A DNA stretch of 64,000 nt from Enoplolaimus lenunculus (lineage: Eukaryota > Nematoda > Enoplea > Enoplida > Thoracostomopsidae): the NCBI GenBank assembly GCA_030248215.1, contig JASANG010003711.1, positions 682,001-746,000 on the forward strand. Reading direction: 5' to 3'. A program made the position numbers and the translations under genes. Numbering within the stretch: position 1 is the stretch's first letter; each line of letters opens with the position of its first letter. Positions 11,001-22,009 of the stretch are shown in pieces. The notes below the pieces were generated by a model. The model was not told where the DNA came from. It saw nothing but the letters and a program-made list of their open reading frames with translations, and ran no database searches.

Positions 11001-14000
11001 CTACTCTCACATTTAAGATTAAGGCTTAATCTATAGTATCATGCTTATTATTTAGGTATCAAAGATTTAGGTAGGTGTTGGCTTAGATTTATTCGTAGAA
11101 AAAATGAACAATGTAGGGTTAATAGTCTTTACATTCCTTTATATAGACAACCATAATACTATTTTTGCTAATTCAGAGGCGTAAATCCGGATTTCGTTTC
11201 GTAAGGGGTCATTAATGTGTTACTACGTTTTGCAAGCGAAACCAGCGAACGAGAATATTTGTTCGACCTCTAAGCCCCTGTAAGTATGTTTTCGAAAAAT
11301 TTAAAACTTGTTTTTCCTGTCTACCGATTTTTCAGAAAGATTTATCTCTACCATACTTGCATATATGGCGTGTACAAATGGTTCAAAAGTGGTTGAATTA
11401 AGCATACTTCAATTGAAACGGCTAATTTATTCAAATTTTTCATAATATTGAATTGTAACCCCATCAAGAATTCAATCTTCTAAACATTTTTCCTAGCCAA
11501 CCCACCTTATCTCCTTTCTGTCCTGCTTTACCCTGAAAAAAGTATAATGCATCGTTCACAATATAAAATTTCATTTTGCGACCAGAAATGCTATAAGGTA
11601 GCGTTAACTCGTGGTAATTTTCAAAACAGCCACGTGTTAGCCCTACGACACATGTTTAGGGTAGCGTTAACACTTTCATTTCGATTTTTAGCCCATACAC
11701 AAACAACACGATGTGTGTTGAAATTGGTTTACACTCATATATGTTGCAAAGGCCATTTAAATACCAGTTAGGGTTGCGCTATCCTTTTTTGACGTTGGGC
11801 GCCGTACGTTATCCGCCCGAAACCGTCCGATGGCGGACGGCACCGCCGTCCGTGACCGTCCGGTATCGTGTGCAAATAACTCACGTACGAAAACGCTGGT
11901 GACGGATGGTGACGGATGCGCCGGACGTCAAGTATAGCGGAACCCTTACTGACTTAACCGCTGAAGAAAGTAGGTTAACCTTATGTTAACGTTAAATTAT
12001 GAGTCAATTTGACGTTAAATTTAGAGTTGAGGTTCGTCTTTAACAATTGAATAGAAAGATTAAAACTGGGGAAGCGGACAGTAGCCTATTTAAACCCGCT
12101 CAATATGGGACGCAATGTATAAAACAGGGCCGTAACTGTAAGTAAAAATATTCTTAATCCTAAGCAAAAGATTAATCTAAAGCTTAAGCTTCCCCTATTG
12201 CAATCCAGCAGAAAAACGTTACGCCCCTGGTCTTTACATGGGCCACAAATGCGTAAAAGTGTACAATAATCTATAATTTTAATAACATTGTGCTTAAATT
12301 TCACGCAAACAGTTTCTCATTTGTTTTTATTTCCATAAACTTATGTTTTCCTCAAAGTGCAATTAAAACAACTTTATATGTTCGATGCATGTTAAACAAT
12401 GGCCATTATATTTAAACATTAAAATGAAATACTGTAGTGACCCGAATCCGAGGGGTCCCCATTTTGAGTCCCAGTATTAGACTCCGTAAGCAGATAGAGT
12501 CCATAGCCCTAATTAGAGTAAATAAATATCAATTATCCCAAATTGTAATGTATAAATGACTCCAGCACCAGAAACAGTTGAGTTCGAAACTTTAAAGCAT
12601 AAGTACTTAGTTTTGAACGTGCATTCGTAAGTATAGCCTTGTATTAGGGCTCAAGCTTTTGATACAAGACAAAAACGTTAAATTTAACGGATAGTTGCAA
12701 TACCGAATATATATCAGTAACGAAGCGCGAGTTAAAAATAAATAACAGTCCGTAACCAAATAACAGTGGTCCCCTCTGTGGAGGCCAAATATTAAATATC
12801 AGTCTCTCTTTTATTCGAGCCACTACAGTAATTATGCAGGTATAAATGCTGCCATAAGGTTCCACTTCCTACTTCGGCAGAAAATCGACCTCTGGTTTTT
12901 GCGATGCTACAAATGTTTCGTTCGACGAGTTTGTCTGAGAAATTCAGCAATTATTAAAGTTTGACTGCAGATTTCGGGCTGATAAAAGCTTAAGATAAAT
13001 TATTTTGATCGAAGATAAAAAGCTTAAAAATTACGTTTGTCATTAATACTTCAACGGTTTTAATGAAATATACATAAAAACAGTAATTGTGACCGCACAC
13101 ATACCATTATAAACATGATAACTACGAATTATATATTAATTTACCCTTTTGCCACGCTTTCCTTTCTGTCCATCTATACCACGTTCTCCTTTTTCGCCTT
13201 GAGATCCCTGAAAGCAAAATCAATTTAAATTTAGTAATATCAATCATTATAACGTTAAATCTTCTATGTCCATAACATCTTGTGGTAAAGACAATTCTGT
13301 TATGAAATGAAATAGGTTGTGTGACAGTCTCAGGCGAAGATCAAAACGAAAATGTATTACGATTTTATACAAAAATTACGTTTGGCTTCCCGCTCACTTG
13401 GCTCCGATGCTTTTGCATTATTATACGTATATGATAAACACCGTAAGTAGTTAATTGAACTTTAGCAAAACATGATTAACTACTTTAGGGCCAGTAGCTC
13501 CAGGTAATCCAGGCGGTCCGGGCACAAGCGTTCTGCCATCTTTTGTTTCAACGGTTGTATATCCGGGCACTCCATTGTCTCCGCGTTCCCCCTTTAAAAT
13601 TAATAACAGGCTATGAGATTAAACATTCCTGATTAAAGATTTTTATGTGCAGGAAAAATAATGAATTCAATACCCCCCAAATAGGAATAACGCTATTTGT
13701 ATACGGCTAATAGTCTATAGTTTAATACTCGTAAAAACCTTTTTTGGCCTTGAGGACACTAAACACCGATTTCATTCCAATATGCGCCCTGTCAAAACGA
13801 CCAGGGTCTCTTTAATGGGGGTCATTTTTTAACACGACAGTATTATGAAAATCGGATCCCCGTGAAAATGTGCACGGGGATCTTTTTTATAGGGTCATTT
13901 TTTCATGCGACACTGGTACGCCGTATTTTGGTCATTGGGCAGCTTTCCAGCAATTCACTTCGTTGCCAGTATTTTCGTAGAACACAAACATAATTGTTCT

Positions 14001-17000
14001 GCGGAAAGAAATTTGCACGCAGATTGTTGTATATACATTCACTAATTTTTGCGTATTGCGCAATGCCGGGTGACTATAGCGATATGCTGCTAAGCGTAAA
14101 ATATTTTCATAGACATCGATGGTTATTAAGTGAAAAAATTCCGAGTTAAACTAACCTTTGGCCCCGGCAAACCTGGATTTCCCTAAAAATAATACAGGAT
14201 TAGTCATATAGTACAGGTGGAAACAAATTTTGCTATATAAAGAAGCTTGTGCACATGTACGATACATTTTTAAATTTGCATACATATATTTTGGTTTAGT
14301 TTTACTACTGGCTTGAGATGTTTCAATTTTTTGTTAATTCTTCGTTGCTAGCGATCTATATTCTCTTTTGTATTGTCAAATGTGTATAGCACCTATTCCC
14401 AGTTAGTGATCGGTCTCTGTAGCTCACAAAACTATTGAATAAATAGGTTCCAGATTGCGAACATTTTTTGCATTTGATTTGTTCTGCTTTTGTGCAAATT
14501 GTGAGATCCGCAATGGCCAATGTCTGGCTGTTCCAAAACCTATCGTTAACAATTGATACGTGCTTATTTCGCAGTCAGTGCCCGTATTGGTCTAATGTGT
14601 GCAGCGCCTATCATTGGTTATTGGTCTTGCAACTTTTTTGTGAGTTTGAAAACTTACCGCTAAAACTGTTCGTATGATAAATTCATTTGAAAATATGGAC
14701 GCAGAACTCAACTTCAGCTCTGACTGAATTGACTATTTTGTGTTAATAAATAATACTAAGAAATTATCTGAAATTAGTCATGATTTTAGTCGTGAAAAAT
14801 GTTTCTTGCAAGCTTTTATCTCTTCAACTTAGCTAATATAGTCGTATAAAAAAACGTTAGACTTACCATTGGACCTGGCAAACCAGGTGGACCACGATCG
14901 CCTTTAGTTCCAGGATCACCCTAAATGACTATCCCAAATTGTGTATGAAAGAAAGAAACCAAAAAATTCCAAAGAGTTTTGAGCTGATTAAGCATAATTT
15001 ACATGCTTGGCTAAAACTTATCCGAATATTGACGTCGGCAAAATTTTCATGACAGGAGTGGTGGGAATATGGCAAAGTGGAGCGTCCAATACCTCCTTTG
15101 CACCTGGCTTCTCAAATGGACTAATTTTCAATATTAGCATACAATTGATAATCGCTTCAGCGTTATATGAAAATTCATCGTGCATTCGTGATAGTCTGTA
15201 CCTTAAATTTCAACCCAACTTCAACCTTGGCTGAAGCATCCGACTATGAGTTTACACACTATTACTATCATTTTCAGATCACATATATACAATAATAATA
15301 TACCTTATCTCCTTTGACACTTCTACCATCTAAACCAGGTAAGCCTTGTGGACCAGGCGGTCCCTGAAACGCAAACCATGCTACTGTTTTGAAAACTGGA
15401 ACTTGTTCTAAAATCTTACGTAAGCCTAATCGTAATCTTACGCACGAGCCTAAAAATTTCCGTGAAAACGGAACCTAATTCAGCCAACTATTGACTTCTG
15501 TACATTAAGCGAATCGGCTAAATGTATAGAATAGAACAGAGCCGCACCAAAGCTTATTAATAAGCCTGAATCTAAACCTAAGGTTAAGAATGAGCTTATA
15601 CCTAAACCTAAGCCTAAGGCTGCGCTGCAGCAGAAAGTTTTTCCTAAACTAAAGCTTACTCTATAGCAGTCCCGCAAAAAAGTTCTACCCATTATCTTTA
15701 ATGGGCCAGCACATCTTAACCTGAGCTCTAACCCTAATTTCGAGTCTAAACATAAACTTTGTTCAGGACCTCTTCTATATATGCGCGATAGTGTTTAAAA
15801 GGATTAGACCTAAAATTCTGGCTCATTCACCTTAGACATGCGCACCATTTTTTGAAAAGACTGCAATAGAGTAAGGTTAAGCTTTAGACTAATTTCTTCC
15901 TTATGTTCAGGCTTGAATAGCGGCTTCTTCATTACGTTAAGGCTTATGCTTAGATATATGTTTGCACTCTGTTACGCCCTTCAGTGTATCAATGACGTAA
16001 AAATTGACGATTGATACAAATTCATTACTTTAAAGTACTCTCTGTAATGCTAAGTGTGGCGACTAAGTATTTAAATTATTTGAAAAATTCGTAATGCTTA
16101 ACTAACCGGGATATATCGGACTTCTCTTTTGAGACGATTTGACGTGACGTGCTGCTGAAACAAAGCGAAAATATTAATACTCAAAGTTCAAAAGTGAAAG
16201 GCGCAAACTTTTGCCTGATTCATTAATCTCTTTGAAACAACAGGCATAAAAAATTTAACAGAACGTTGTGATATTTTAACCTTAAAAAATTCCGTCAATA
16301 ATTAACTCGTTTAGATAAAAAAGACAACACGGACTGATAAGAAACCACGCACTACAACACAACGTACGCAATCACTTACCACTGATTTTTCGTAGACTAA
16401 TTTGCCTTAAATTGTACTAAATTCATGAAATAATGTTTTCGTAAACTCGTTGAAACACCGTCCCATATTTACCTATAACGGCCGGCCAAGCATGCTTAAG
16501 CTTAAGTTTAAACCTGTTTGCGTAAGCGCAATACTAATTATAAGCGTAATTCTAAGCCCAAGCCTAAGTATTCCAGTCTCTAAAGTTCACTGGATTCTCT
16601 GCTTACGAATGAAAAGGTCCTTCAAAATATAGATCTCTAGTCATTTCGCCGTTTTAAATTAAAATGTCCTTTTCAAAAAAGCAAACATTATAATTAAAAA
16701 ATTTTGAACGTATAAACTGGTGTAACTTGCTTATGCGCTTGGTTTCAAAATGACCACCACTATAGGCTACTTTTGACTGAATACAATTCGCAGTGTCTTC
16801 CATTTCTCAATTTTCAGTGAACACGCCAATGTTTCTCATGTGTTCGCAAGGTCATTTTTTGACCAAGATGGCGATTTTGACATGGTTAAGGTAAAGCCCA
16901 ACTGAAAGTCCATGGTCTTATATTTCATTGAATCATCAGCTTGTATAATTTTTAAACTAGCAAAACTGGGTGGCTCTTAACTCCTTCTTAGCCCTGTGCT

Positions 17001-18235
17001 TGGGTTCATCTTAGCCACGGTTTGAATATCTTAAGATTTGCTTTGGTTATTTTCAACTTTTCAGAATGTGGGGATTTGTGGCTTAGACCTTCAAAACAAC
17101 GCCATTAAATGAACCTGAATTCTTCAAGTAGATTGACAACGGTCAATGTTAGTGAGTGTCTGAGTTGAACGCGGTACACTGCAGCGTTTTACCAGTTACC
17201 TGTAATTTCGTTCGAGCACAAAAAGTGAAGTAATGTTGAACACAATCTGGTATTTTTGTCAGAATAGTTGCTTTTCACCAGTTCGGTTAATATCTGAAAA
17301 TAAAATAACCTGTAAGAGGCTCTTGTCGGGCCCGGAGTCAGAGTGATCATGGGGGTCCAGCTGCCCTACAAATATTTTAGACACTGTGAATAAGTTTTAG
17401 ACAAGTTTTAGCAGCGTTTTTATGTTTTGTGAAATCATCAGCACGCCCCGTCTAAATCGATTTGAGCCGCCAGCTTGTAAATCTGGCTGTGCGCCTATAG
17501 TTACTGTACACTTTGTTTCACAAGCTTACGCCTAAACCTAAGTTCGAGAAAAAGTAAATCCCTTCCGAATCCTAAGCTTCAAAGGCGCATACAAGCGGAG
17601 CGATAGCAGGTTTACATTCGGTCAAAATTACCTAAGGCAATAAAGTTCTTTTGACATGGGTTTAGAATAATTTTCTATTAATCTTAAAAATCAGAAAACT
17701 TGTACAAAAAGTTATCTCCTCCCGAAACAAAATCTTGGCTACGCCCTGCTAAGCCTGTGTAGTTACGCCTGTGCACAGACTCCAAGATTCTCACCTGATT
17801 ATTTGCCGACAAAATCCGAATAGTTTCAGGATTAATACTGTCAACGGTTGCCATAAAGCGTTCCACAGTGGCAAGTCTCTCCTCGAGTTGCGCCGTTCTC
17901 GAATACACCAAACAGCTGAGTACGAGGCAACAAAAACTGACCACGACACAAAGCGTTGACGTTATGCTTGCGCTACCCATAGTGGTTGAGCGTACCTTAA
18001 CGGGACTTGAGGTGAACTCGAGGTTACTAAACGACCCCGTACTGGATCGACGGCTTGCCTCGTGATCTTGGCACAATAGAATAGAATCGGACTTTTTGAG
18101 ACAATCACGACAACTGTTTGAAGATTGAGTTGGTTGTGTGGCTTCGCAGTTGAGTTCATTTTCTGTTTGCTCTGAAAGTTTTGAGTAACGCGAGCTGTAC
18201 TCAGCTTCCGTGGTGGCTCGAGTTATAGCACGCAT
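7768..18235 (-). CDS. Type II transmembrane collagen of the XIII/XXIII/XXV group
   Basis: This is a single-pass cell-surface collagen with its N-terminus in the cytosol. Predicted exons in transcript order are 17795-18235, 16107-16154, 15304-15363, 14867-14920, 14156-14182, 13484-13591, 13145-13207, 11506-11532, 10844-10888, 10572-10598, 10298-10342, 9843-9935 and 7768-8022. All join in phase 0 to 430 residues. The order is cytoplasmic tail (1-88), membrane segment (about 89-111), coiled coil (112-147), RLKR furin-type site (154-157), a short Gly-X-Y block, a non-collagenous linker, a longer Gly-X-Y block, the NC4 motif GLDANCPIGPDGLYVPGC, then an extra tail. The NC4 motif is diagnostic of collagens XIII, XXIII and XXV. 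At 430 residues it is shorter than those vertebrate chains. Which of the three it is closest to cannot be told here; a pre-duplication single orthologue is plausible. Confidence 0.93.
9209..9470. mobile_element. MITE family F, copy 1: TTAA-flanked, with internal tRNA-like region
   Basis: The element is bounded by TTAA on both sides (9205-9208, 9471-9474). Its ends are CCCTTTCTC and GAGAAGGGG, as in piggyBac-type elements. On the minus strand it contains TAG(A)TGAGTGGTGATGG and, further on, GTTCGAATCC, an A-box/B-box pair at tRNA spacing. A 20-bp perfect palindrome sits at 9437-9456. It lies in the intron between the NC4 and tail exons of the membrane collagen. Confidence 0.8.
9843..9935 (-). 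CDS. NC4 exon of the membrane collagen
   Basis: A 93-bp exon reads GIPGLDANCPIGPDGLYVPG then CGARRMNANLK, followed by a canonical AAG|GTAAGT donor. Vertebrate collagens XIII, XXIII and XXV end with GLDAPCPxGPDGLPxxGCW plus one or two residues, so the two cysteines and the PIGPDGL core are conserved. In vertebrates the chain stops here; in this gene splicing appears to continue. If the donor were skipped, the frame would read ten more residues to a stop. Confidence 0.92.
10298..15363 (-). CDS. Collagenous exons of the membrane collagen
   Basis: Nine short exons (60, 54, 27, 108, 63, 27, 45, 27 and 45 bp) carry Gly-X-Y. Multiples of 9 bp, with many 27- and 45-bp exons, are typical of non-fibrillar collagens and differ from the 54-bp units of the neighbouring fibrillar gene. 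Two departures from Gly-X-Y are visible. One is GRSVKG, a four-residue spacing in exon 15304-15363. The other is the 13-residue linker YTTVETKDGRTLV in exon 13484-13591. The second block is very basic (GKRGKRGKAGQKGDKGDKG), a possible glycosaminoglycan-binding stretch (inference). Confidence 0.93.
10657..10775. repeat. Dispersed repeat L, copy 2
   Basis: It matches 3853-3970 over its whole length with few differences. It lies in a short intron of the membrane collagen, 59 bp from an exon. High similarity suggests recent spread. Confidence 0.8.
11547..11700. mobile_element. MITE family J, left half only
   Basis: It begins TGCATCGTTCACAATATAAA and continues like 34694-34984 (GCTATAAGGTAGCGTTAAC); the right inverted end was not found. 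It lies 14 bp from a membrane collagen exon. Confidence 0.6.
11770..11946. mobile_element. MITE family G: GC-rich, TTA-flanked
   Basis: TTA|GGGTTGCGCTATCC... and ...TATAGCGGAACCC|TTA. The interior is full of CCGTCCG/CGGACGG motifs, in contrast to the AT-rich surroundings. The 3-bp TTA target points to a PIF/Harbinger-type source. Confidence 0.75.
12107..12244. mobile_element. MITE family B (TTAGGC type), copy
   Basis: The ends resemble ...ATGTATAAAACAGGGCCG and CGCCCCTGGTCTTTACATGG. The TTAGGC array is reduced to two units. It lies in an intron of the membrane collagen. Confidence 0.65.
12432..12828 (-). mobile_element. MITE family C (TA target), copy
   Basis: A 397-bp element between TA dinucleotides, with ends CTGTAGTGACCCGAATCC and TTCGAGCCACTACAG. 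It lies in a 1.6-kb intron of the membrane collagen. Confidence 0.85.
13855..13882. other. Perfect 10-bp hairpin followed by T-rich DNA
   Basis: GATCCCCGTG and CACGGGGATC flank an 8-base loop, followed by a run of T. The sequence GGGTCATTTTTT occurs on both sides (about 13819 and 13899). It lies in a membrane collagen intron; it may be the core of an unrecognised repeat. Confidence 0.6.
14366..14632. mobile_element. MITE family D, degenerate copy
   Basis: TCAAATGTGTATAGCACCTA on the left and TGTGTGCAGCGCCTATCATT (same sense) on the right suggest an old or rearranged copy. It lies in an intron of the membrane collagen. Confidence 0.5.
15516..15707. mobile_element. MITE family B (TTAGGC type), degenerate copy
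   Basis: AATGTATAGAATAGAACAG on the left and ATTATCTTTAATGGGCC on the right, with CCTAAACCTAAGCCTAAG inside. It lies in an intron of the membrane collagen. Confidence 0.65.
16107..16154 (-). CDS. Exon 2 of the membrane collagen: furin-type cleavage site
   Basis: A 48-bp exon with acceptor TTTCAG and donor GTTAGT encodes QHVTSNRLKREVRYIP. RLKR fits the R-X-K/R-R proprotein convertase rule, and cleavage would fall between Arg and Glu. Collagens XIII, XXIII and XXV have such a site between the coiled coil and the first collagenous domain, used to shed the ectodomain, so position and motif agree. Confidence 0.88.
17795..18235 (-). CDS. Exon 1 of the membrane collagen: cytoplasmic tail, membrane anchor, coiled coil
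   Basis: The ATG at 18235 opens a 147-codon exon that ends AATAATCAG before a GTGAGA donor. Residues 1-88 are hydrophilic, Ser/Thr-rich and include a CRDC pair, as expected of a cytosolic tail. Residues 89-111 (SITSTLCVVVSFCCLVLSCL) are hydrophobic, with four cysteines that could be palmitoylated (inference). Residues 112-147 begin SRTAQLEERLATVERFMATV, a heptad-like coiled coil where trimerisation of this collagen group starts. There is no cleavable signal peptide, as expected for a type II protein. No earlier in-frame ATG was chosen because this ORF starts here; a 5' UTR intron cannot be excluded. Confidence 0.9.
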
Positions 18236-18683
18236 AACAATTTCTGTTTAAAGACAACAGGGGAACGTTTGGTTGGTTTTTGAATTGGCTAAGTTCAAAT
18301 GACACAATGATGATATTCAAAGTTGCCGCTGGTCATATTTTCGGAGCGAAATGTTTTGATCAGCAAAGTAAACTGTGGAGCAGGATTTCATAAAAGTATG
18401 CTTTCTATCATTACCTAATTACTTGTTGAATGTTTTGCATTAGTTAAAAGCACAACATTTTTGCATGTAAATTAATGTCTTAAATGCAGAAATTCGATAT
18501 TTTCGTTATAATTGAAAAAGTCGAGCGAAATAAGGCCAAAAATAAAATTTGTAAAGTATATTTTAATTTACAGATACCAGTTAACTGTCTATTAAATATA
18601 AGTAGTGGCAAAATATAGTTTGGGATTAAAATGTGCTAAAAAACCGCTGACATGTCGAAAAAGTATAGAAGAAATGGCCAGTG

Positions 18684-18793
18684 CACTGCAAAAAATGGTG
18701 AGTCAAATTGACTCTCTCCGAAATAGGCTTTTCCTGACTACACAGACTGAGTCAAAATTCGACTCCGCCAGAGTCAATGACTCCCCATTATTT
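18684..18793. mobile_element. MITE family H, partial copy
   Basis: It starts CACTGCAAAAAATGGTGAGT and matches the left half of 19119-19338, then stops at a family B element. A third small piece (GTGAGTCAAATTGACTG) is at about 2880-2910. Confidence 0.7.
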
Positions 18794-18794
18794 G

Positions 18795-19013
18795 TAATGT
18801 GTAAAGAACAGGGGCGGAACAGTATTATAAGCGTATTCATAACCCTAAGCCTAAAGCCTAAGCCTCAGCCTAAGCCTAAGCCTAAGAATGACTTTATTCC
18901 TAAGCCTAAATCTAAGCTTAAGCCTAAGCCAAGCAAAAAATTAGCCTAAAGTATAAGCTTATTCTATTCTAGTCCCACTGAAAAACGTTTTGCCTCTGAT
19001 TTTTACATGGACC
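18795..19013. mobile_element. MITE family B (TTAGGC array), copy
   Basis: The left end is AATGTGTAAAGAACAGGGGC and the right end CCTCTGATTTTTACATGGAC, with a long CCTAAG array between them. It abuts and probably interrupts a family H element at 18684. Confidence 0.8.
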
Positions 19014-19118
19014 GAAGAAATTATGGGTTGAACATATATGCCAGTAAGTTCAATTGTCGGTGAAATCTAAATTTTGTCTCACTTTCCAAGCCAAATTTGT
19101 GTTTTCTCGTCGAACCGT

Positions 19119-19338
19119 CACTGTAAAGAATGGTGAGTGAAATTGACTCTCTCCGAAATAGGCTTTTCAAAGCAACACAAACTGAGTCAAATTCGACTCA
19201 GCCAGAGTCAAATTCGACTCATTGAGCGATTCATTGAGTCGAGTTGGACTCTGGCGGAGTGGAATTTTGACTTAGTTTATGTAGTCCGGAAAATCCTATT
19301 TCGGGGAGAGTCAATTTGACTCACCAGTTTTTGCAGTG
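19119..19338. mobile_element. MITE family H, full copy
   Basis: The inverted ends are CACTGTAAAGAATGGTGAGT and ACTCACCAGTTTTTGCAGTG, 220 bp apart. The interior is palindromic repeats of GAGTCAAATT/GACTC. Confidence 0.8.
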
Positions 19339-19466
19339 TTTCTTTTTTGCAAGATATTTACACGCCCTGCAAAAATTTAAATTTCTCATTAAAATCTGTG
19401 GTTAAACAGCTGCAACCAAAACGGAATCACGATACTTAGTCGCCAGACACTCGTCAGCATGACAGC

Positions 19467-19592
19467 GTGTCGCCGGCCAGTGGGCACGACAATTCTCGAC
19501 CCGATGGTGTGTCACCTGTCAGTGGGTACGACAATTCTCGACCCGACGGCGTGCCGCCTGCCAGTGGGCACAACGATTTGTCGACCCGACAG
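19467..19592 (+). repeat. 42-bp tandem repeat, three units
   Basis: CGACAATTCTCGACCCGA recurs at 42-bp spacing (first at 19487-19488, then 19530); the third unit is diverged. The period is a multiple of three, so ORFs stay open across it, but nothing marks it as coding. Confidence 0.8.
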
Positions 19593-20465
19593 CTTGATGG
19601 ACCGGATGCCATTCATCCTTTATTTGTGGCACTGCACTGTTGTGTAAAATTATGTGCGCGGAACGTGTGAAAAAGCTAATTCAGTTTTTCTTTAAATTAC
19701 ACAGAATTCGCAAGAGATTAGCGCCAGAGCACATTGTATATTTTTGATTTATCCGTTCTGCCATCAGCTTAACTAAAATAAAATTTTGATCGGCCTAAAA
19801 GTACTTAAAATGATGCTTAATTCGCTAATTTAACCAAACCGGCGCCGAACTCACAGATCGATTTTCTGCCCGAGCCGGAGCCAGAGGCTGACCTCCTGTT
19901 GCACCCTGCTAACTGATGACACTTGCTAAATACTTTTGAGAACATGGGATCTAATGAGCACAGCGTAGCATCAGTATCGCGTATTTTAACAGCTTACTTT
20001 TCTGATGCTAACAATACTCATAAGTTACTATTCTAAGCTAAGCTATAAAATATCTCTGATCATACTGGCTTATTACGGAGAAACACAAATTTTTGTTTAT
20101 TTTTCAAAGAAATATAAGCTAAAAGCAACACCATCATTTGTCAAAGGTGGTATAGGCGATGGCCGCAGATATGTGCAAGAAAGTACAGCTGCAGCCACCT
20201 ATACGTTTCCTTAAAAATTTTATTAATATATCAAGGTAGGTATATAGATTAAAAATATTGCTTAATGGTATGTTCCTTATTAGTATGTAATAAAAAGAAA
20301 ATTCGAAAATATACATTTAATCTCACTTGCATACTCCGACCACCTTCTAACATATTAATATTAAAATATATGCTAAACACGCTTTAAAAATGGTACCTAA
20401 AGTTTTGTAAACGTAGAAGTATCATCGCCGCCCCCCGGAAAATCCTGAATCCGCCATTGCCTATA

Positions 20466-20911
20466 CTGTAGTGACCCGAATAAGCGGAGAGAGACTGGTA
20501 ATTATTTGACCTCTACAGAAGATACTCACTTGTTACTTGGTTACCGACAGTTATTTATTTTTAATCTGCCTTCCGCCACCCTTCGTTACTACCATATATC
20601 CGGTATTGCAACTATCCCTTGAATTAAACGTTTATTTGTCTTGTATCAAACGTTTGAGCGTCAATGCAAGGTTAAACAGGAATATACTTTCAAAGCATAA
20701 GTATACTTCAAAAGTTTTGAGATCAACTTTATTTAGTTCAGGAGTCATTGATGCCCTACAATAGAGATAATTTACATTTATGGACTCTCGTTAGGGTTGT
20801 AGTGACTCTGTCTGCTTACGGACTCTTATTAGGTATAACGACTCCTATTGACTGGGACTCAAAATGGGGACCCTCCCCTCTTATTACAACCTCTTATTCA
20901 GGTCACTGCAG
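20466..20911 (+). mobile_element. MITE family C (TA target), copy
   Basis: A 446-bp element between TA dinucleotides, with ends CTGTAGTGACCCGAATAAG and ATTCAGGTCACTGCAG. Overlapping plus-strand ORFs are repeat products. Confidence 0.85.
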
Positions 20912-21937
20912 TACCTAATATTCAGAAGTGCCCATACAAAAGCGATCATGCTTTTAGTAGCATAAAACGGCAATATCAAGCAATATTCTATGTAATAAGT
21001 TTAATTCATTGTGTTATTTTTGCTTCACGGGTCATATCACACAGCTGAAACATTGACGCAATTAGGCTTAATGAAATGCATTTTATTTTTAGCCAGGCAT
21101 ATTTTAATGTCTAGTCAAATGAAAAACTAATCGAAATTTGTACCACACAGGATGCACAGCTATGAATTTAATACTGTAAACGATAGACAAACAGTTTTTT
21201 GCAATTTTTTTGGTCCAAACTGGTGATATTGCGACCGGCAAAAGTTTCATCAAAAACTATTAATAATATTTTATCGAAAAGGATACTGGAACTGAAAAAA
21301 TTTAAATTTTTTAAACATTCAAATTTCAAGCCAGAAAATTTATATTCACGTCAAGAATCGCTCAAAAGGCGAAATCGTTTAAAATTTAACCAGTTTTGTC
21401 AAACGCCGGCTGGCTGGTACATAAAAGAAAAAAAGCAAAGTTTTCTTTGCGTCACAAAACGTCATCAAACTTTATTGGCCGGTACAATCGGAATCGGTAC
21501 CGTACAATAATCAGTAAATAGTAAAAATACTGTCAATCGCTGTCAATTCACTGAAAACCCGAAAAACGGTTTTGTGTAAACCATCTGTTCCAGAGCCTAA
21601 ACTCACAGACTAAGTGGTGATACAGAGGTTGCTGGGCACTAAAGAATTTATTTTCCTTTTGTCGGTTGGCAAATGAAAAATGTTTCAAAGAAATTCAGAC
21701 CCGTAACCAGTTCAACATGCTACAGGTGGGCAAAAAAAGTCCACTAGGGCATGCTGAGATTTGGTCGGAAACTTTGCTAAGAAGGGTCAATATTTTGTTT
21801 GAGGGGTTGAGCGAGCTTAATACCCCTCTGGCTGTGTGTTCAAAAAATTTGGGACATGCATTTCAACAATATATAGGTGCAATTTTCACATTTGATTTTT
21901 GGCTGTAAAGTCAACCTTGGAAACTAGCTGTACAAAA

Positions 21938-22009
21938 TAAAATTATTATTATATACTATCATATTATTACTGTTATTATTATTATTATTATATTATTATT
22001 ATTATTATG
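21938..22009. repeat. (ATT)n microsatellite
   Basis: Imperfect ATT/TTA repeats of about 70 bp in intergenic sequence. Confidence 0.9.

Noticed and set aside
18605-18949. 114-codon plus-strand ORF with Lys-Pro repeats
   Set aside because: The KPKPKPK pattern is the translation of the CCTAAG array in a family B MITE; similar ORFs occur at 31650-31901 and 25129-25431.
21199-21908. Plus-strand ORFs at 21199-21510 and 21666-21908
   Set aside because: Lys/Phe-rich AT-driven composition, no domains, no splice context.
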